Below the pieces are notes generated by a model. The model was not told where the DNA came from and made no database searches. It was given only the letters and a program-made list of their open reading frames with translations. Source: Candidatus Peregrinibacteria bacterium (GTDB lineage Bacteria; Patescibacteriota; Gracilibacteria; UM-FILTER-43-11). From it: DNA of 6,696 nt. Positions 1 to 6,021 of the stretch are shown piece by piece; within the stretch, counting starts at the first letter, position 1; every line of letters starts with the position of its first letter. The position numbers were made by a program, and so were the translations under genes. The stretch covers positions 1 to 6,696 of the forward strand of contig JACRIF010000089.1 in the NCBI GenBank assembly GCA_016220125.1, given 5' to 3'.

Positions 1-825
1 GACATCTTCGACACGTTTTTCGGTGGCGGACAGGCGCAGGCGAAACGCCGGCAGGGGCCCATTCGCGGAAACGACATCGAAATAGTCCTGCACCTCACGT
101 TCGACGAGGCCGTGTTCGGGGTCACCAAAGAGGTGACGGTCAGCCGCTACGAAACCTGCGAGCATTGCGCAGGCATGGGCAACGAGCCGGGCACCAAGGT
201 CAACACCTGCGAAACATGCAAGGGCGCGGGACAACAGATCCGAATCCAGCGCACCCCGCTGGGCTCCATCCAAACATCCGCGGTGTGCGACACCTGCGAG
301 GGAACAGGCAAGGTGCCCGAGAAAAAATGCCGTGTGTGCAAGGGGGAAGGTCGAATCCTGAAGTAACAGACCATCAACATCAAGATCCCGGCGGGCATCC
401 ACGACAAGGCGGCCATCCGTCTCACGGGAAAGGGCGAGGCGGGCCAAAAGGGCGGGCCGTCGGGCGACCTGTTCGCGCATATCAGCGTGTCGCCCAGCAA
501 GGAGTTCGAGCGGGAAAACGAAAACATCAGGACCACCCAGTCCATTCACCTGATCCAGGCGGTGCTGGGCGATGAGATCGATGTGAAAACCATTCACGGC
601 ACGGTGCAACTCAAGATCCCCGCGGGGACCGCAAGCGAAACCCTATTCAAGCTGAAGGGCCATGGCATCCAGAAGCTGAATGCCGCGACCAAGGGCGACC
701 ATCTGGTCAATGTGGTGGTCGAGGTGCCGAAAAAACTCAACAAGCGCGAAAAAGAACTGTACGAGGAGCTGGCCAAGGAGGCCGGCCTCGACATCAAGCC
801 CCAAAGCAAAGGAATATTCGGCTAG
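1..825 (+). pseudogene. dnaJ: DnaJ (Hsp40) co-chaperone, 5'-truncated by the window and interrupted by an in-frame TAA
   Basis: DnaJ stimulates the ATPase of DnaK and holds unfolded substrates in the cytoplasm. The J domain lies off the left edge; the window opens in the end of the Gly/Phe linker (DIFDTFFGGG). The zinc-binding domain is complete, with four CxxCxGxG motifs whose first Cys codons are at 157, 208, 286 and 328. The C-terminal substrate-binding and dimerisation domains follow (KIPAG at 385-399, LKIPAGT at 610-630) and the gene ends at TAG 823-825. Frame 1 is continuous throughout except for TAA at 364-366, between GRILK and QTINIKIPAG, where family members usually carry a charged or polar residue. 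No indel is involved: one base change from AAA, GAA or CAA would explain it. Read literally, the product stops after the zinc domain. A GTG at 487 could only restart a fragment. Sequence error, a true nonsense mutation or readthrough are all possible. Family identity is very secure; pseudogene status is not. Confidence 0.5.
364..366 (+). other. In-frame TAA stop inside dnaJ
   Basis: The TAA falls at codon 122 of the visible dnaJ frame, 12 codons after the start of the last zinc motif. The next bases are CAGACC, which does not match the known CAR-YYA leaky-stop context. TAA also ends ymdB, the S41 protease and the lipid kinase-like gene in this window, so it is an ordinary stop codon in this genome and general recoding is unlikely. 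Both sides of the codon look conserved. Confidence 0.9.
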
Positions 826-834
826 CAGAGATGG

Positions 835-853
835 GGGGCTTTCACCAAACCCC
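835..853 (+). terminator. Hairpin after dnaJ, weak terminator candidate
   Basis: GGGG (835-838) and TTT (840-842) can pair with CCCC (850-853) and AAA (847-849), leaving one bulged C and a CACC loop. It begins 9 bases after the dnaJ stop. There is no T-run afterwards, so it is not a classical intrinsic terminator. It could be a 3' mRNA-stabilising hairpin or chance. Confidence 0.3.
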
Positions 854-862
854 GATAGGCTG

Positions 863-895
863 CAAATGGACAACCGATAGACAATCGATTGATTT
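863..895 (-). repeat. 11-bp tandem repeat, minus-oriented block of three units
   Basis: Read on the minus strand, three consecutive 11-base units (895-885, 884-874, 873-863) follow the pattern TYNATYNRTTG, with the best-preserved one being TTGTCCATTTG. On the plus strand CAAATGGACAA is at 863-873 and the second unit ends in ACAA at the same phase. This is the mirror image of the block at 911-965, separated by 15 bases. The two outer and younger units are diverged, so the block is less certain than the plus-oriented one. Confidence 0.55.
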
Positions 896-910
896 GGGAG
901 CACACTTTTA

Positions 911-965
911 TCCATTTGGCGTCCATTTGTCATCCACTTGTGATCCATTTGTAGTCAATCTGAAA
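911..965 (+). repeat. 11-bp tandem repeat array upstream of ymdB
   Basis: Five head-to-tail units of exactly 11 bases start at 911, 922, 933, 944 and 955, each beginning with TC. The consensus is TCCATTTGTNA; the fourth is TCCATTTGTAG, the third has one C for T in the core, and the fifth is clearly degraded. The array ends 4 bases before the ymdB ATG. It belongs to the same family as the array at 4019-4073. The unit length is not a multiple of 3 and no gene covers it, so it is a non-coding repeat. Its role is unknown: it could be a replication-slippage product, a protein-binding array, or a genome-wide dispersed repeat. Confidence 0.8.
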
Positions 966-969
966 TCTA

Positions 970-1758
970 ATGAAGCTTCTCATTATCGGTGACATCATCG
1001 GCAAGCCCGGTCGGGAGGCCACGCGTGAAATGATTCGCAAGATCAAGCGCGAGCAGGAAATCGACCTGGTCATCGCCAATGGCGAAAACATGTCGCATGG
1101 CATTGGTATGTCCAAGAAAAATTTCGATGAGATGCGCGAGGCGGGCGTGGATTTTTTCACGTCCGGCAACCACATCCTGAAAAAACCGGATATTTTCCCT
1201 GAAATGTCGAAAAAGGAGGTTCGGGTCATCCGTCCGGCCAATTTTCCGCCCGGAAATCCGGGAAAGGGATATGAGGTGCTCGAGGTGGGTGGCAAAAAAC
1301 TGCTCATCATCAACCTGATCGGTCGGGTCTACATGCATCATTCCTACGACTGCCCGTTCCGGAAAGCGGATGAGATTCTGGCGGAATTTTCGAAAACCAA
1401 GCTGGACGGCATCCTGGTCGATTTCCATGCCGAGGCCACCAGCGAAAAAAACGCCCTGAAACACTATCTGGACGGACGGGTGGCCGCCTTGTGGGGAACC
1501 CATACCCATGTCCCCACCGCGGACCTGGACCTGACGAAAAAGGGCATGGCCTACATCACGGATCTGGGCATGGTGGGTCCCACGGACTCCATCATCGGAG
1601 ACGCCAAAGAGAGCATTATCGAGAGTTACCTCAAGCAAATTCCCTTCAAGCTGGATGTGGCGTCGGGTCGTTGTGTTTTCAATGCGGTCATAATAGAATT
1701 GATAGGCTCCCATTCCTGCAAATCCGCCCATTTTATTCAACGGTTTATAGAAGATTAA
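970..1758 (+). CDS. ymdB: YmdB-family metallophosphoesterase (TIGR00282 type)
   Basis: This 262-residue protein matches the usual family length of about 265. Characterised relatives (Bacillus subtilis YmdB) are di-metal cyclic-nucleotide phosphodiesterases in the cytoplasm that affect global expression and biofilm behaviour; that role is not shown here. All expected metal and catalytic residues are visible: D8 in IIGDIIG, E39-N40 in ANGEN, N67-H68 in SGNH, H153 in DFHAE, and H178/H180 in GTHTHV. The RPANFP segment after residue 87 is also typical. The start is ATG 970, which places MKLLIIGD at the expected N-terminus; no Shine-Dalgarno is seen because the 11-bp repeat array abuts it. The last 15 or so residues (from IGSHSC on) are atypical of the family tail. 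The S41 protease gene begins 9 bases after the stop, so the two are probably co-transcribed. Enzyme family is secure; substrate in this organism is not known. Confidence 0.95.
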   Translation: MKLLIIGDIIGKPGREATREMIRKIKREQEIDLVIANGENMSHGIGMSKKNFDEMREAGVDFFTSGNHILKKPDIFPEMSKKEVRVIRPANFPPGNPGKGYEVLEVGGKKLLIINLIGRVYMHHSYDCPFRKADEILAEFSKTKLDGILVDFHAEATSEKNALKHYLDGRVAALWGTHTHVPTADLDLTKKGMAYITDLGMVGPTDSIIGDAKESIIESYLKQIPFKLDVASGRCVFNAVIIELIGSHSCKSAHFIQRFIED

Positions 1759-1767
1759 TCCTCTCCA

Positions 1768-3000
1768 ATGCAAAAGAATCCCTACCTCCACCATTCCTCC
1801 TCGAATACCCCGAAAGTCCTGGGATTCATCATTTTGGTGGTCTTCATCTTCGCCTTGGGATGGCATGTCGGGGCGGGGCAGGCTCGCCAGGGGCAGGCAC
1901 CGTTCGCCGCTGAAAAACAAGTGGGCCAGGGGATCGGAAGCGACAAGGTGGATATGCAACTCTTCTGGGATGTGTGGGGATTGCTGGCCGGTCGCTATGT
2001 GGATCCGAATGCGCTGGATTACAAAAACATGATCTACGGAGCGATCCGTGGCATGGTTTTCTCGCTGGGCGACCCCTACACCACCTTCCTGACACCCAAG
2101 GAAAACCGCGAATTCCAGGAAAGCATGAACGGAACGCTTGAGGGCATCGGTGCCGAGCTGACCCTGCGCGATGGCATGATCACCGTGGTTTCCCCGCTCA
2201 AGGGATCACCCGCCAAACAGGCCGGCCTCCAACCGGAGGATGTGATCATCAAAGTGGATGGGGAGGATGTCACGAATTTCACCCTGGAGCAGGTGGTCAT
2301 GAGGATCCGAGGTCCCAAAGGAACCAAGGTGAAGCTGACGATCGGCCGGAAAGGCGAAAACGAGCCGTTTGATGTGGATATTGTCCGCCAAACCATCAAC
2401 ATCAGCAGTGTGGAATGGAAAATGATCGACAGCATCGCGGATATCGAGCTCAATCAGTTCGGGGGAAAGACCAAAGAGGAGTTCACCAAGGCGATCAATG
2501 AGATTCTGCTGAAGCGGCCCAAGGGAATTGTGTTGGATTTGCGCTACAACGGAGGAGGCTATTTGGATGGCGCGGTCGATATCGTGTCGGAATTTGTGGA
2601 AAAGGGGAAAGTGGTGTCGGTGAAAAAACGAAACAGCGAGGAGGACGAAGTGATTTATGTCACGGGCAAGGCGCGCGTGGCCAAGGTTCCAATGGTCGTG
2701 CTGATCAACAAGGGCAGCGCCTCCGCCTCCGAAATCGTCGCGGGCGCCATCCGCGATAGCGGCCGTGGCATCGCCATCGGCGAGACCAGCTTTGGCAAAG
2801 GGACCGTCCAAGAGGTGGAAAACCTGATCGACGGCTCAAGTCTGCGCGTAACCATCGCGAAATGGTACACCCCGAACAATGTGAATATCAGCGCGGTCGG
2901 CATCACGCCCGACATCGTGGTGGCGCGCACCATCGAGGATATGAAGGCCAACCGCGATCCCCAGCTGGATGCGGCGCTGAGCTACCTCAAAAAGAAATAA
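1768..3000 (+). CDS. ctpA: S41-family C-terminal processing protease (CtpA/Prc type)
   Basis: This serine protease with a Ser-Lys dyad trims or degrades proteins outside the cytoplasmic membrane. The 410-residue length fits the CtpA/CtpB subfamily. Residues 17-37 form one hydrophobic segment (signal anchor). An N-terminal helical region (LFWDVWGLL through GDPYTTFL) is followed by a PDZ domain at about residues 122-205, with the substrate-groove motif GIGAEL. The peptidase core then runs to the end. The catalytic residues are visible: S319 in KGSASASE, K344 in SFGKGTVQ 25 residues later, and Q348, the same spacing as in B. subtilis CtpB. Nothing is truncated. It lies 9 bases behind ymdB with no ribosome site of its own, so translational coupling or shared transcription is likely. 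The next gene is convergent, with only 24 bases between the stops. The exact substrate cannot be told from sequence. Confidence 0.96.
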   Translation: MQKNPYLHHSSSNTPKVLGFIILVVFIFALGWHVGAGQARQGQAPFAAEKQVGQGIGSDKVDMQLFWDVWGLLAGRYVDPNALDYKNMIYGAIRGMVFSLGDPYTTFLTPKENREFQESMNGTLEGIGAELTLRDGMITVVSPLKGSPAKQAGLQPEDVIIKVDGEDVTNFTLEQVVMRIRGPKGTKVKLTIGRKGENEPFDVDIVRQTINISSVEWKMIDSIADIELNQFGGKTKEEFTKAINEILLKRPKGIVLDLRYNGGGYLDGAVDIVSEFVEKGKVVSVKKRNSEEDEVIYVTGKARVAKVPMVVLINKGSASASEIVAGAIRDSGRGIAIGETSFGKGTVQEVENLIDGSSLRVTIAKWYTPNNVNISAVGITPDIVVARTIEDMKANRDPQLDAALSYLKKK

Positions 3001-3024
3001 ACCGATTCTGCTGGGCGTTTAAAA

Positions 3025-3501
3025 TCATTTCAATGCCTCGGTCAGGTCAACCGAATCACCAACACCGATCTTGTGGCGTACCGCCTCTCCCCCGTTGAGC
3101 TCAAGGACGTATTGAACCGCCTCGGTGGGAGAGTACGTCGGGCAAGCGGTCTGCGCCGGGCATGGCGGGGTGTTTTCGGCGATGTGCTTGATCCTCAAAT
3201 CCGCACCAATAAACAGAATATCGAGGGGAATCAGGGTGTTCTTCATCCAAAATGAGGGAGTCAGGGGCTTGTCGTAGACAAACAGCATCCCCCGCCTCTC
3301 GGATAAGCTTTTTCGAAACATCAATCCGCGCGCATTCTGCTCGGGCGTTACCGCCAATTCAACCACATAGGGAATGGAGGCCTTGGCTGTTTGAATCGTC
3401 ACAACCGCGCTTTTTTGGCAGGCGGTAAGCACCATCAAAAAAAGGAATCCAATGAGGATTGATTTATAATTGTGAAGTCTTGAATCTTTAAAATAAACCA
3501 T
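3025..3501 (-). CDS. DUF192 family lipoprotein
   Basis: A DUF192 protein, a small widespread bacterial and archaeal family of unknown biochemical function, often exported. With ATG at 3501 it has 158 residues: a lysine/arginine-containing N-terminus, a hydrophobic stretch (SILIGFLFLMVL) and the lipobox LTAC with Cys28, so it is probably a lipid-anchored protein facing outside. The DUF192 signatures are RGLMFR near residue 58, GMLFVYD, FWMKNTLIPLDILF near residue 84, a CPAQTAC segment, and YVLELNGG followed by GDSVDL at the C-terminus. Two in-frame starts lie further upstream (GTG 3540, ATG 3519); I prefer 3501 because it puts the signal peptide at normal length. nrdR ends 48 bases upstream on the same strand, so it may be the last gene of a dgt-nrdR-DUF192 unit. 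It converges on the S41 protease, and no clear bidirectional terminator is visible between them. Confidence 0.88.
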   Translation of the reverse strand: MVYFKDSRLHNYKSILIGFLFLMVLTACQKSAVVTIQTAKASIPYVVELAVTPEQNARGLMFRKSLSERRGMLFVYDKPLTPSFWMKNTLIPLDILFIGADLRIKHIAENTPPCPAQTACPTYSPTEAVQYVLELNGGEAVRHKIGVGDSVDLTEALK

Positions 3502-3549
3502 ATTCAATATTTCCACCATTCTAGCCACTATTCTGCCCACAATTCGAAA

Positions 3550-3996
3550 TCATTTGAGCAACTTGGATAGCTCCTCTTTGAACTCCTCCACATCCTTGAA
3601 GCTGCGGTACACGCTGGCAAAGCGGATGTAGGCGATGTGATCGAGCTTTTTGAGCGACTCCATGATGTCGTTGCCAATGGTTTGGCTGGCGACCCCTTTT
3701 TTGTTCATGCTCCATTTCTCCTCCATGCGGTCGATCATCAAATCGACCTGCTCCTGCGTGACGGGACGCTTTCCGCAGGCGATCCAGATCCCCTTTTCCA
3801 CTTTGGTTCGGCTGTAGGGCTCCAAACTGCCATCCTTCTTCTTCACCAGCATGTTTTCCATTTCAAGACGCTCAAACGTGGTGAACCGGCGGTCGCATTT
3901 CTCGCACTCGCGCCGACGGCGGATCACCCGCCCCTGCTCCGCCAAACGGGAGTCGATGACCTTGGTATCCGGATTTTTGCACTTGGGACACTGCAT
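3550..3996 (-). CDS. nrdR: Transcriptional repressor NrdR
   Basis: NrdR senses ATP/dATP and represses ribonucleotide reductase operons by binding paired NrdR boxes. The protein has 148 residues, the usual size. The N-terminal zinc ribbon is intact, with C3/C6 (MQCPKC) and C31/C34 (CEKC), flanked by the RRRREC and RFTTFER signatures. The ATP-cone follows from about residue 49 (LVKKKDGSLEPYSRTKVEKG) to 139. The start is ATG at 3996, which gives the canonical MxCPxC N-terminus. It lies 92 bases downstream of dgt on the same strand, with an 11-bp repeat array between. I could not find a convincing NrdR box pair in the window, so no target gene is visible here and self-regulation cannot be claimed. 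No ribonucleotide reductase gene is present. Confidence 0.97.
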   Translation of the reverse strand: MQCPKCKNPDTKVIDSRLAEQGRVIRRRRECEKCDRRFTTFERLEMENMLVKKKDGSLEPYSRTKVEKGIWIACGKRPVTQEQVDLMIDRMEEKWSMNKKGVASQTIGNDIMESLKKLDHIAYIRFASVYRSFKDVEEFKEELSKLLK

Positions 3997-4018
3997 GGGG
4001 TATGGGTTATTTTTCGGA

Positions 4019-4073
4019 TCAATTTGTCATCGATTTGTCATCCATTTGTAATCCATTGGGTATCAATTTGGCC
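4019..4073 (+). repeat. Second 11-bp tandem repeat array, between dgt and nrdR
   Basis: Five contiguous 11-base units start at 4019, 4030, 4041, 4052 and 4063, each beginning TC and mostly fitting TCNATTTGTCA. Units one and two differ at one base; unit three is TCCATTTGTAA; unit four has GGG in place of TGT. The block shares the stretch ATTTGTCATCCA with the array at 911-965, so both are the same repeat family. Here the TCCATTTG strand is opposite to the transcription of both flanking genes, whereas at ymdB it is the same strand, so the orientation is not tied to gene direction. Confidence 0.82.
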
Positions 4074-4078
4074 CAATG
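4054..4078 (-). repeat. 7-bp perfect inverted repeat after the dgt stop
   Basis: CATTGGG (4054-4060) and CCCAATG (4072-4078) are exact reverse complements around an 11-base loop. In the minus-strand transcript this hairpin starts 10 bases after the dgt stop. No T-run follows, so it is more likely a stem at the mRNA 3' end or in the dgt-nrdR intergenic RNA than a classical terminator. One arm overlaps the fourth repeat unit, which may explain that unit's divergence. Confidence 0.45.
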
Positions 4079-4088
4079 AGAATGTTTA

Positions 4089-5231
4089 CTATATCTCCGA
4101 TCGGCTAAACGCCTTCCAGTGGAGCTTGTCGTAAAGATCCATGGCGTACTCGTCCGTCATCGAGGCGATGTGGTCTTTGACCTGGATCAACGCTTCCTCG
4201 CCTCGAACGGAAAAATTCTCGGGGATCAGGGAGGGTTTCTTGAGCAATTCGTCGAACAGGAATCGGATGACCTCCTGCCCGCGGTTGTTGTACTGCATGA
4301 CCCCGGGGGAAGTGTAGAAGCGATCGTAGAGAAACCGTTTGACCAAGCGAACCTCGCCGGCGACGCCGTCCGAAAAGGCCACCAGGGAGTCCTGGGTTTT
4401 GTAGACCTGGTCGAGGGTGGTGATCTTCCGCTCGCGGATCAGGCGGTCCGTGTTGCTCATCAAATCCTTGGCCATCAGGGTGATGAGACTGGAGATCATG
4501 GCGGAAATGAAATGGGAATGCGACAAGTCGGCCCGCACCGTTTCCTTGGCTTGCCGCCAAAGAGCGAGGGAGTCCAGGCTTTCGGAACTCAAAATCCGCG
4601 CCCGGATTCCATCGTCGATATCGTGGTTCAAATAGGCGATCTTGTCCGAAAGGTCGACCAACTGGGCCTCCAGCGAAGGTTTGAAAGTGCCGCTCAAGGG
4701 GGACATTTCACCGGATTCCCGATGTTTCATCATGCCGTCCAACACCTCGAAGGAGAGGTTCAGCCCCGGATAGTCGGGCTTTTTCTGCTCCAAAAGCGTC
4801 ACCACGCGTCGGCTCTGCTCATTGTGCTCGAAGCTGAGGCCATGTTTCGCCATGCATTCATGCAAGGCGTCCTGGCCCGCATGCCCAAAGGGGGTGTGAC
4901 CCAAATCGTGGGCAAGGGCGATGGTTTCGGCCAGATCCTCGTTCAACCCCAGGGCCCGAGCCATGTCCCGGCTCAGCTGGGCCACTTCCATGGAATGGGC
5001 CAATCGGGAACGGTAATGGTCCCCGTAATGGGCCACAAACACCTGGGTCTTGCCCTTCAAGCGGCGAAACGACTTGGAATGGATGATCCGGTCGCGATCG
5101 CGCTGGAAACACGTGCGGAAAGGGTCTTCGGATTCGGGGAAATCCCTCCCTCGGCTATCGGCGCTCTTGGCGGCGTAGGGGGCAAGGGTCTCGCGTTCGC
5201 GCCGTTCGATGTCCGCGCGCAGGAGGATCAT
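4089..5231 (-). CDS. dgt: Dgt-like deoxynucleoside triphosphate triphosphohydrolase (HD domain)
   Basis: Enzymes of this family split dNTPs into deoxynucleoside and triphosphate in the cytoplasm, lowering dNTP pools. The 380-residue length fits the shorter Dgt-like class (about 340-400) rather than the approximately 500-residue E. coli Dgt. The opening DPFRTCFQRDRDRIIHSKSFRRLKGKTQVF motif region lies at residues 36-65. The HD metal residues are H79 (RLAHSMEV), H108-D109 in LAHDLGHTPFGHAG, and D196 in VDLSDKIAYLNHDIDD. FEHNEQS at 134-140 is also family-typical. All key residues are present. The start at ATG 5231 is the first in frame and lacks a Shine-Dalgarno. It is the first of three minus-strand genes, with nrdR next, and is divergent from the lipid kinase-like gene across 170 bases. 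Exact nucleotide preference and any allosteric dNTP activation cannot be read from sequence. Confidence 0.95.
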   Translation of the reverse strand: MILLRADIERRERETLAPYAAKSADSRGRDFPESEDPFRTCFQRDRDRIIHSKSFRRLKGKTQVFVAHYGDHYRSRLAHSMEVAQLSRDMARALGLNEDLAETIALAHDLGHTPFGHAGQDALHECMAKHGLSFEHNEQSRRVVTLLEQKKPDYPGLNLSFEVLDGMMKHRESGEMSPLSGTFKPSLEAQLVDLSDKIAYLNHDIDDGIRARILSSESLDSLALWRQAKETVRADLSHSHFISAMISSLITLMAKDLMSNTDRLIRERKITTLDQVYKTQDSLVAFSDGVAGEVRLVKRFLYDRFYTSPGVMQYNNRGQEVIRFLFDELLKKPSLIPENFSVRGEEALIQVKDHIASMTDEYAMDLYDKLHWKAFSRSEI

Positions 5232-5282
5232 TTTCAGTTGAAATGGATAGGGAAACCGTCAGAATAAAGGTATCATAAACAC

Positions 5283-5299
5283 CGTGACACGACTACGTG
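5283..5299. promoter_or_regulatory. Overlapping CGTG/CACG inverted repeats, possible operator
   Basis: CGTGACACG (5283-5291) is a perfect palindrome around a central A, and CACG (5288-5291) also pairs with CGTG (5296-5299) around ACTA. Three half-sites thus sit in 17 bases, 52 bases upstream of the dgt start in the divergent spacer. Arms of only 4 bases make chance quite likely. On the minus strand a TATGAT box (5270-5275) lies next to it and could be a -10 element for dgt, but I see no good -35 at the right distance. Confidence 0.25.
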
Positions 5300-5317
5300 A
5301 TTAAAATGAAGGAAATG

Positions 5318-5390
5318 CGACGGAGCCTTGGCGAAGTCGTATGAAAACTAAATGAGTCCGAAAGCCGTGGGTGAACCCGGGTGAAAGGAC
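5318..5390 (+). repeat. Pair of small hairpins upstream of the lipid kinase-like gene
   Basis: CGAC (5318-5321) pairs with GTCG (5336-5339), enclosing CTT/AAG around a GGCG loop. GTCC (5356-5359) pairs with GGAC (5387-5390), enclosing GGG (5369-5371) and CCC (5376-5378) around TGAA. Both would lie in the 5' leader of the downstream gene if it is transcribed from this spacer. The GCCTTGGCGAAG-type core resembles short intergenic repeats seen in several uncultured-bacteria genomes, so a dispersed repeat is one option and a leader RNA another. Only one copy is in this window, so neither is proven. Confidence 0.3.
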
Positions 5391-5401
5391 GCAATTCCGC
5401 T

Positions 5402-5986
5402 ATGATGAATGCGCTGGAAATTCGCCGGCAACTGTTGCATCTGCTCTATGGCCCCGTCGTGGTCCTGTTGGTGCATTGGGGGTTGCTGACGCTTCCGATC
5501 CTTTTCGGCATCATTGTCGGAGGAGGGTTGATGTCCATGATGGTGAAACGCAACCGCCTGAACCCCATTCGTTGGGTGTTGGGCTTCTTTGAGCGCGACC
5601 ACCACATGGAAACCTTTCCGGGGCGCGGAATTCTTTTTTTCACCATTGGAGCATTTCTGGTGCTGGCCTTGTTCCCTCAGCCCATCGCCTTTGCCGGCAT
5701 CCTGATCCTGAGCACCGGCGATGCGGTCACCAATCTGGTTGGAACGCATTTCGGCCGGATCAAGACAAGGCTAAACCCGAACAAATACATCGAGGGAACC
5801 CTGATGGGCATTCTGGTGTCGATCCCGATCGCCTATTATTTCGTCCCCAACCCCTACGCGGCCGTGGCCGCCTCGTGCATCGCCATGTTCCTCGAAATGC
5901 CAAATGTCCGAATCTTCAATTTCGAAATCGACGACAACCTGCTGGTTCCCCTCGGCGCCAGCCTCACCCTCAGCCTTTTTATCTAA
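5402..5986 (+). CDS. Integral membrane lipid kinase-like protein (dolichol/phytol/diacylglycerol kinase family)
   Basis: This 194-residue protein is almost entirely hydrophobic, with about six or seven membrane segments, and resembles the SEC59/DGK1/VTE5 family (COG0170). Members phosphorylate polyprenols, phytol or diacylglycerol, often with CTP. Family-like motifs are FPGRGILFF at residues 72-80, the STGDAVTNLVG loop at 104-114 (acidic D107), the basic KTRLNPNKYIEGT segment at 121-133 containing K128 and E131, and DDNLLVPLG at 177-185, which matches the family's typical DDNLxVPL ending. I chose ATG 5402 (ATG 5405 is equally possible) rather than GTG 5381, because MNALEIRRQLLHL resembles the family N-terminus and the extra residues are polar. 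AAAGGA lies 12 bases upstream, too far for a good ribosome site. yraN follows after 35 bases. Family assignment is good, but the lipid substrate and nucleotide donor are unknown. Confidence 0.8.
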   Translation: MMNALEIRRQLLHLLYGPVVVLLVHWGLLTLPILFGIIVGGGLMSMMVKRNRLNPIRWVLGFFERDHHMETFPGRGILFFTIGAFLVLALFPQPIAFAGILILSTGDAVTNLVGTHFGRIKTRLNPNKYIEGTLMGILVSIPIAYYFVPNPYAAVAASCIAMFLEMPNVRIFNFEIDDNLLVPLGASLTLSLFI

Positions 5987-5987
5987 A

Positions 5988-6015
5988 ACCTATCACCTAA
6001 CACCTAAGTCCTAAA
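5988..6015 (+). repeat. 7-bp tandem repeat between the lipid kinase-like gene and yraN
   Basis: Four contiguous heptamers start at 5988, 5995, 6002 and 6009, with consensus ACCTAAC. Only the last base or two differ in each of the first three (ACCTATC, ACCTAAC, ACCTAAG) and the fourth begins with T. The block fills nearly all of the 35-base spacer, from 1 base after the stop to 6 bases before the yraN ATG, leaving no room for a normal ribosome site. It is unrelated to the 11-bp family in sequence and period. Confidence 0.75.
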
Positions 6016-6021
6016 CAGCGA

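Noticed and set aside
112..825. Genome-wide reassignment of TAA to an amino acid
   Set aside because: ymdB, the S41 protease and the lipid kinase-like gene all end with TAA at the expected family length, so TAA works as a stop here.
967..1959. A 330-codon minus-strand open frame over ymdB and the start of the protease gene
   Set aside because: It lies opposite two clearly conserved genes, spans their boundary, and its translation shows no family features.
3001..3024. A bidirectional terminator between the convergent protease and DUF192 genes
   Set aside because: Only 24 bases separate the stops, and I could not find a stem with T-runs on either side.
863..4073. The 11-bp arrays as a CRISPR
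   Set aside because: Units are 11 bases with no unique spacers between them and no cas gene is near.
3997..4100. An NrdR box near nrdR (ACTATAT at 4088-4094)
   Set aside because: It resembles half of one box, lies at the dgt 3' end, and there is no second box at the required helical spacing.
3637..4134. A plus-strand 165-codon frame over nrdR and the repeat array
   Set aside because: It is antisense to nrdR, and its C-terminal part simply translates the tandem repeat; no family resemblance.
4119..5267. A 382-codon plus-strand open frame covering the whole of dgt
   Set aside because: It is antisense to a gene with all HD catalytic residues, has no recognisable domain, and is explained by codon-position bias of dgt leaving few stops on the other strand.
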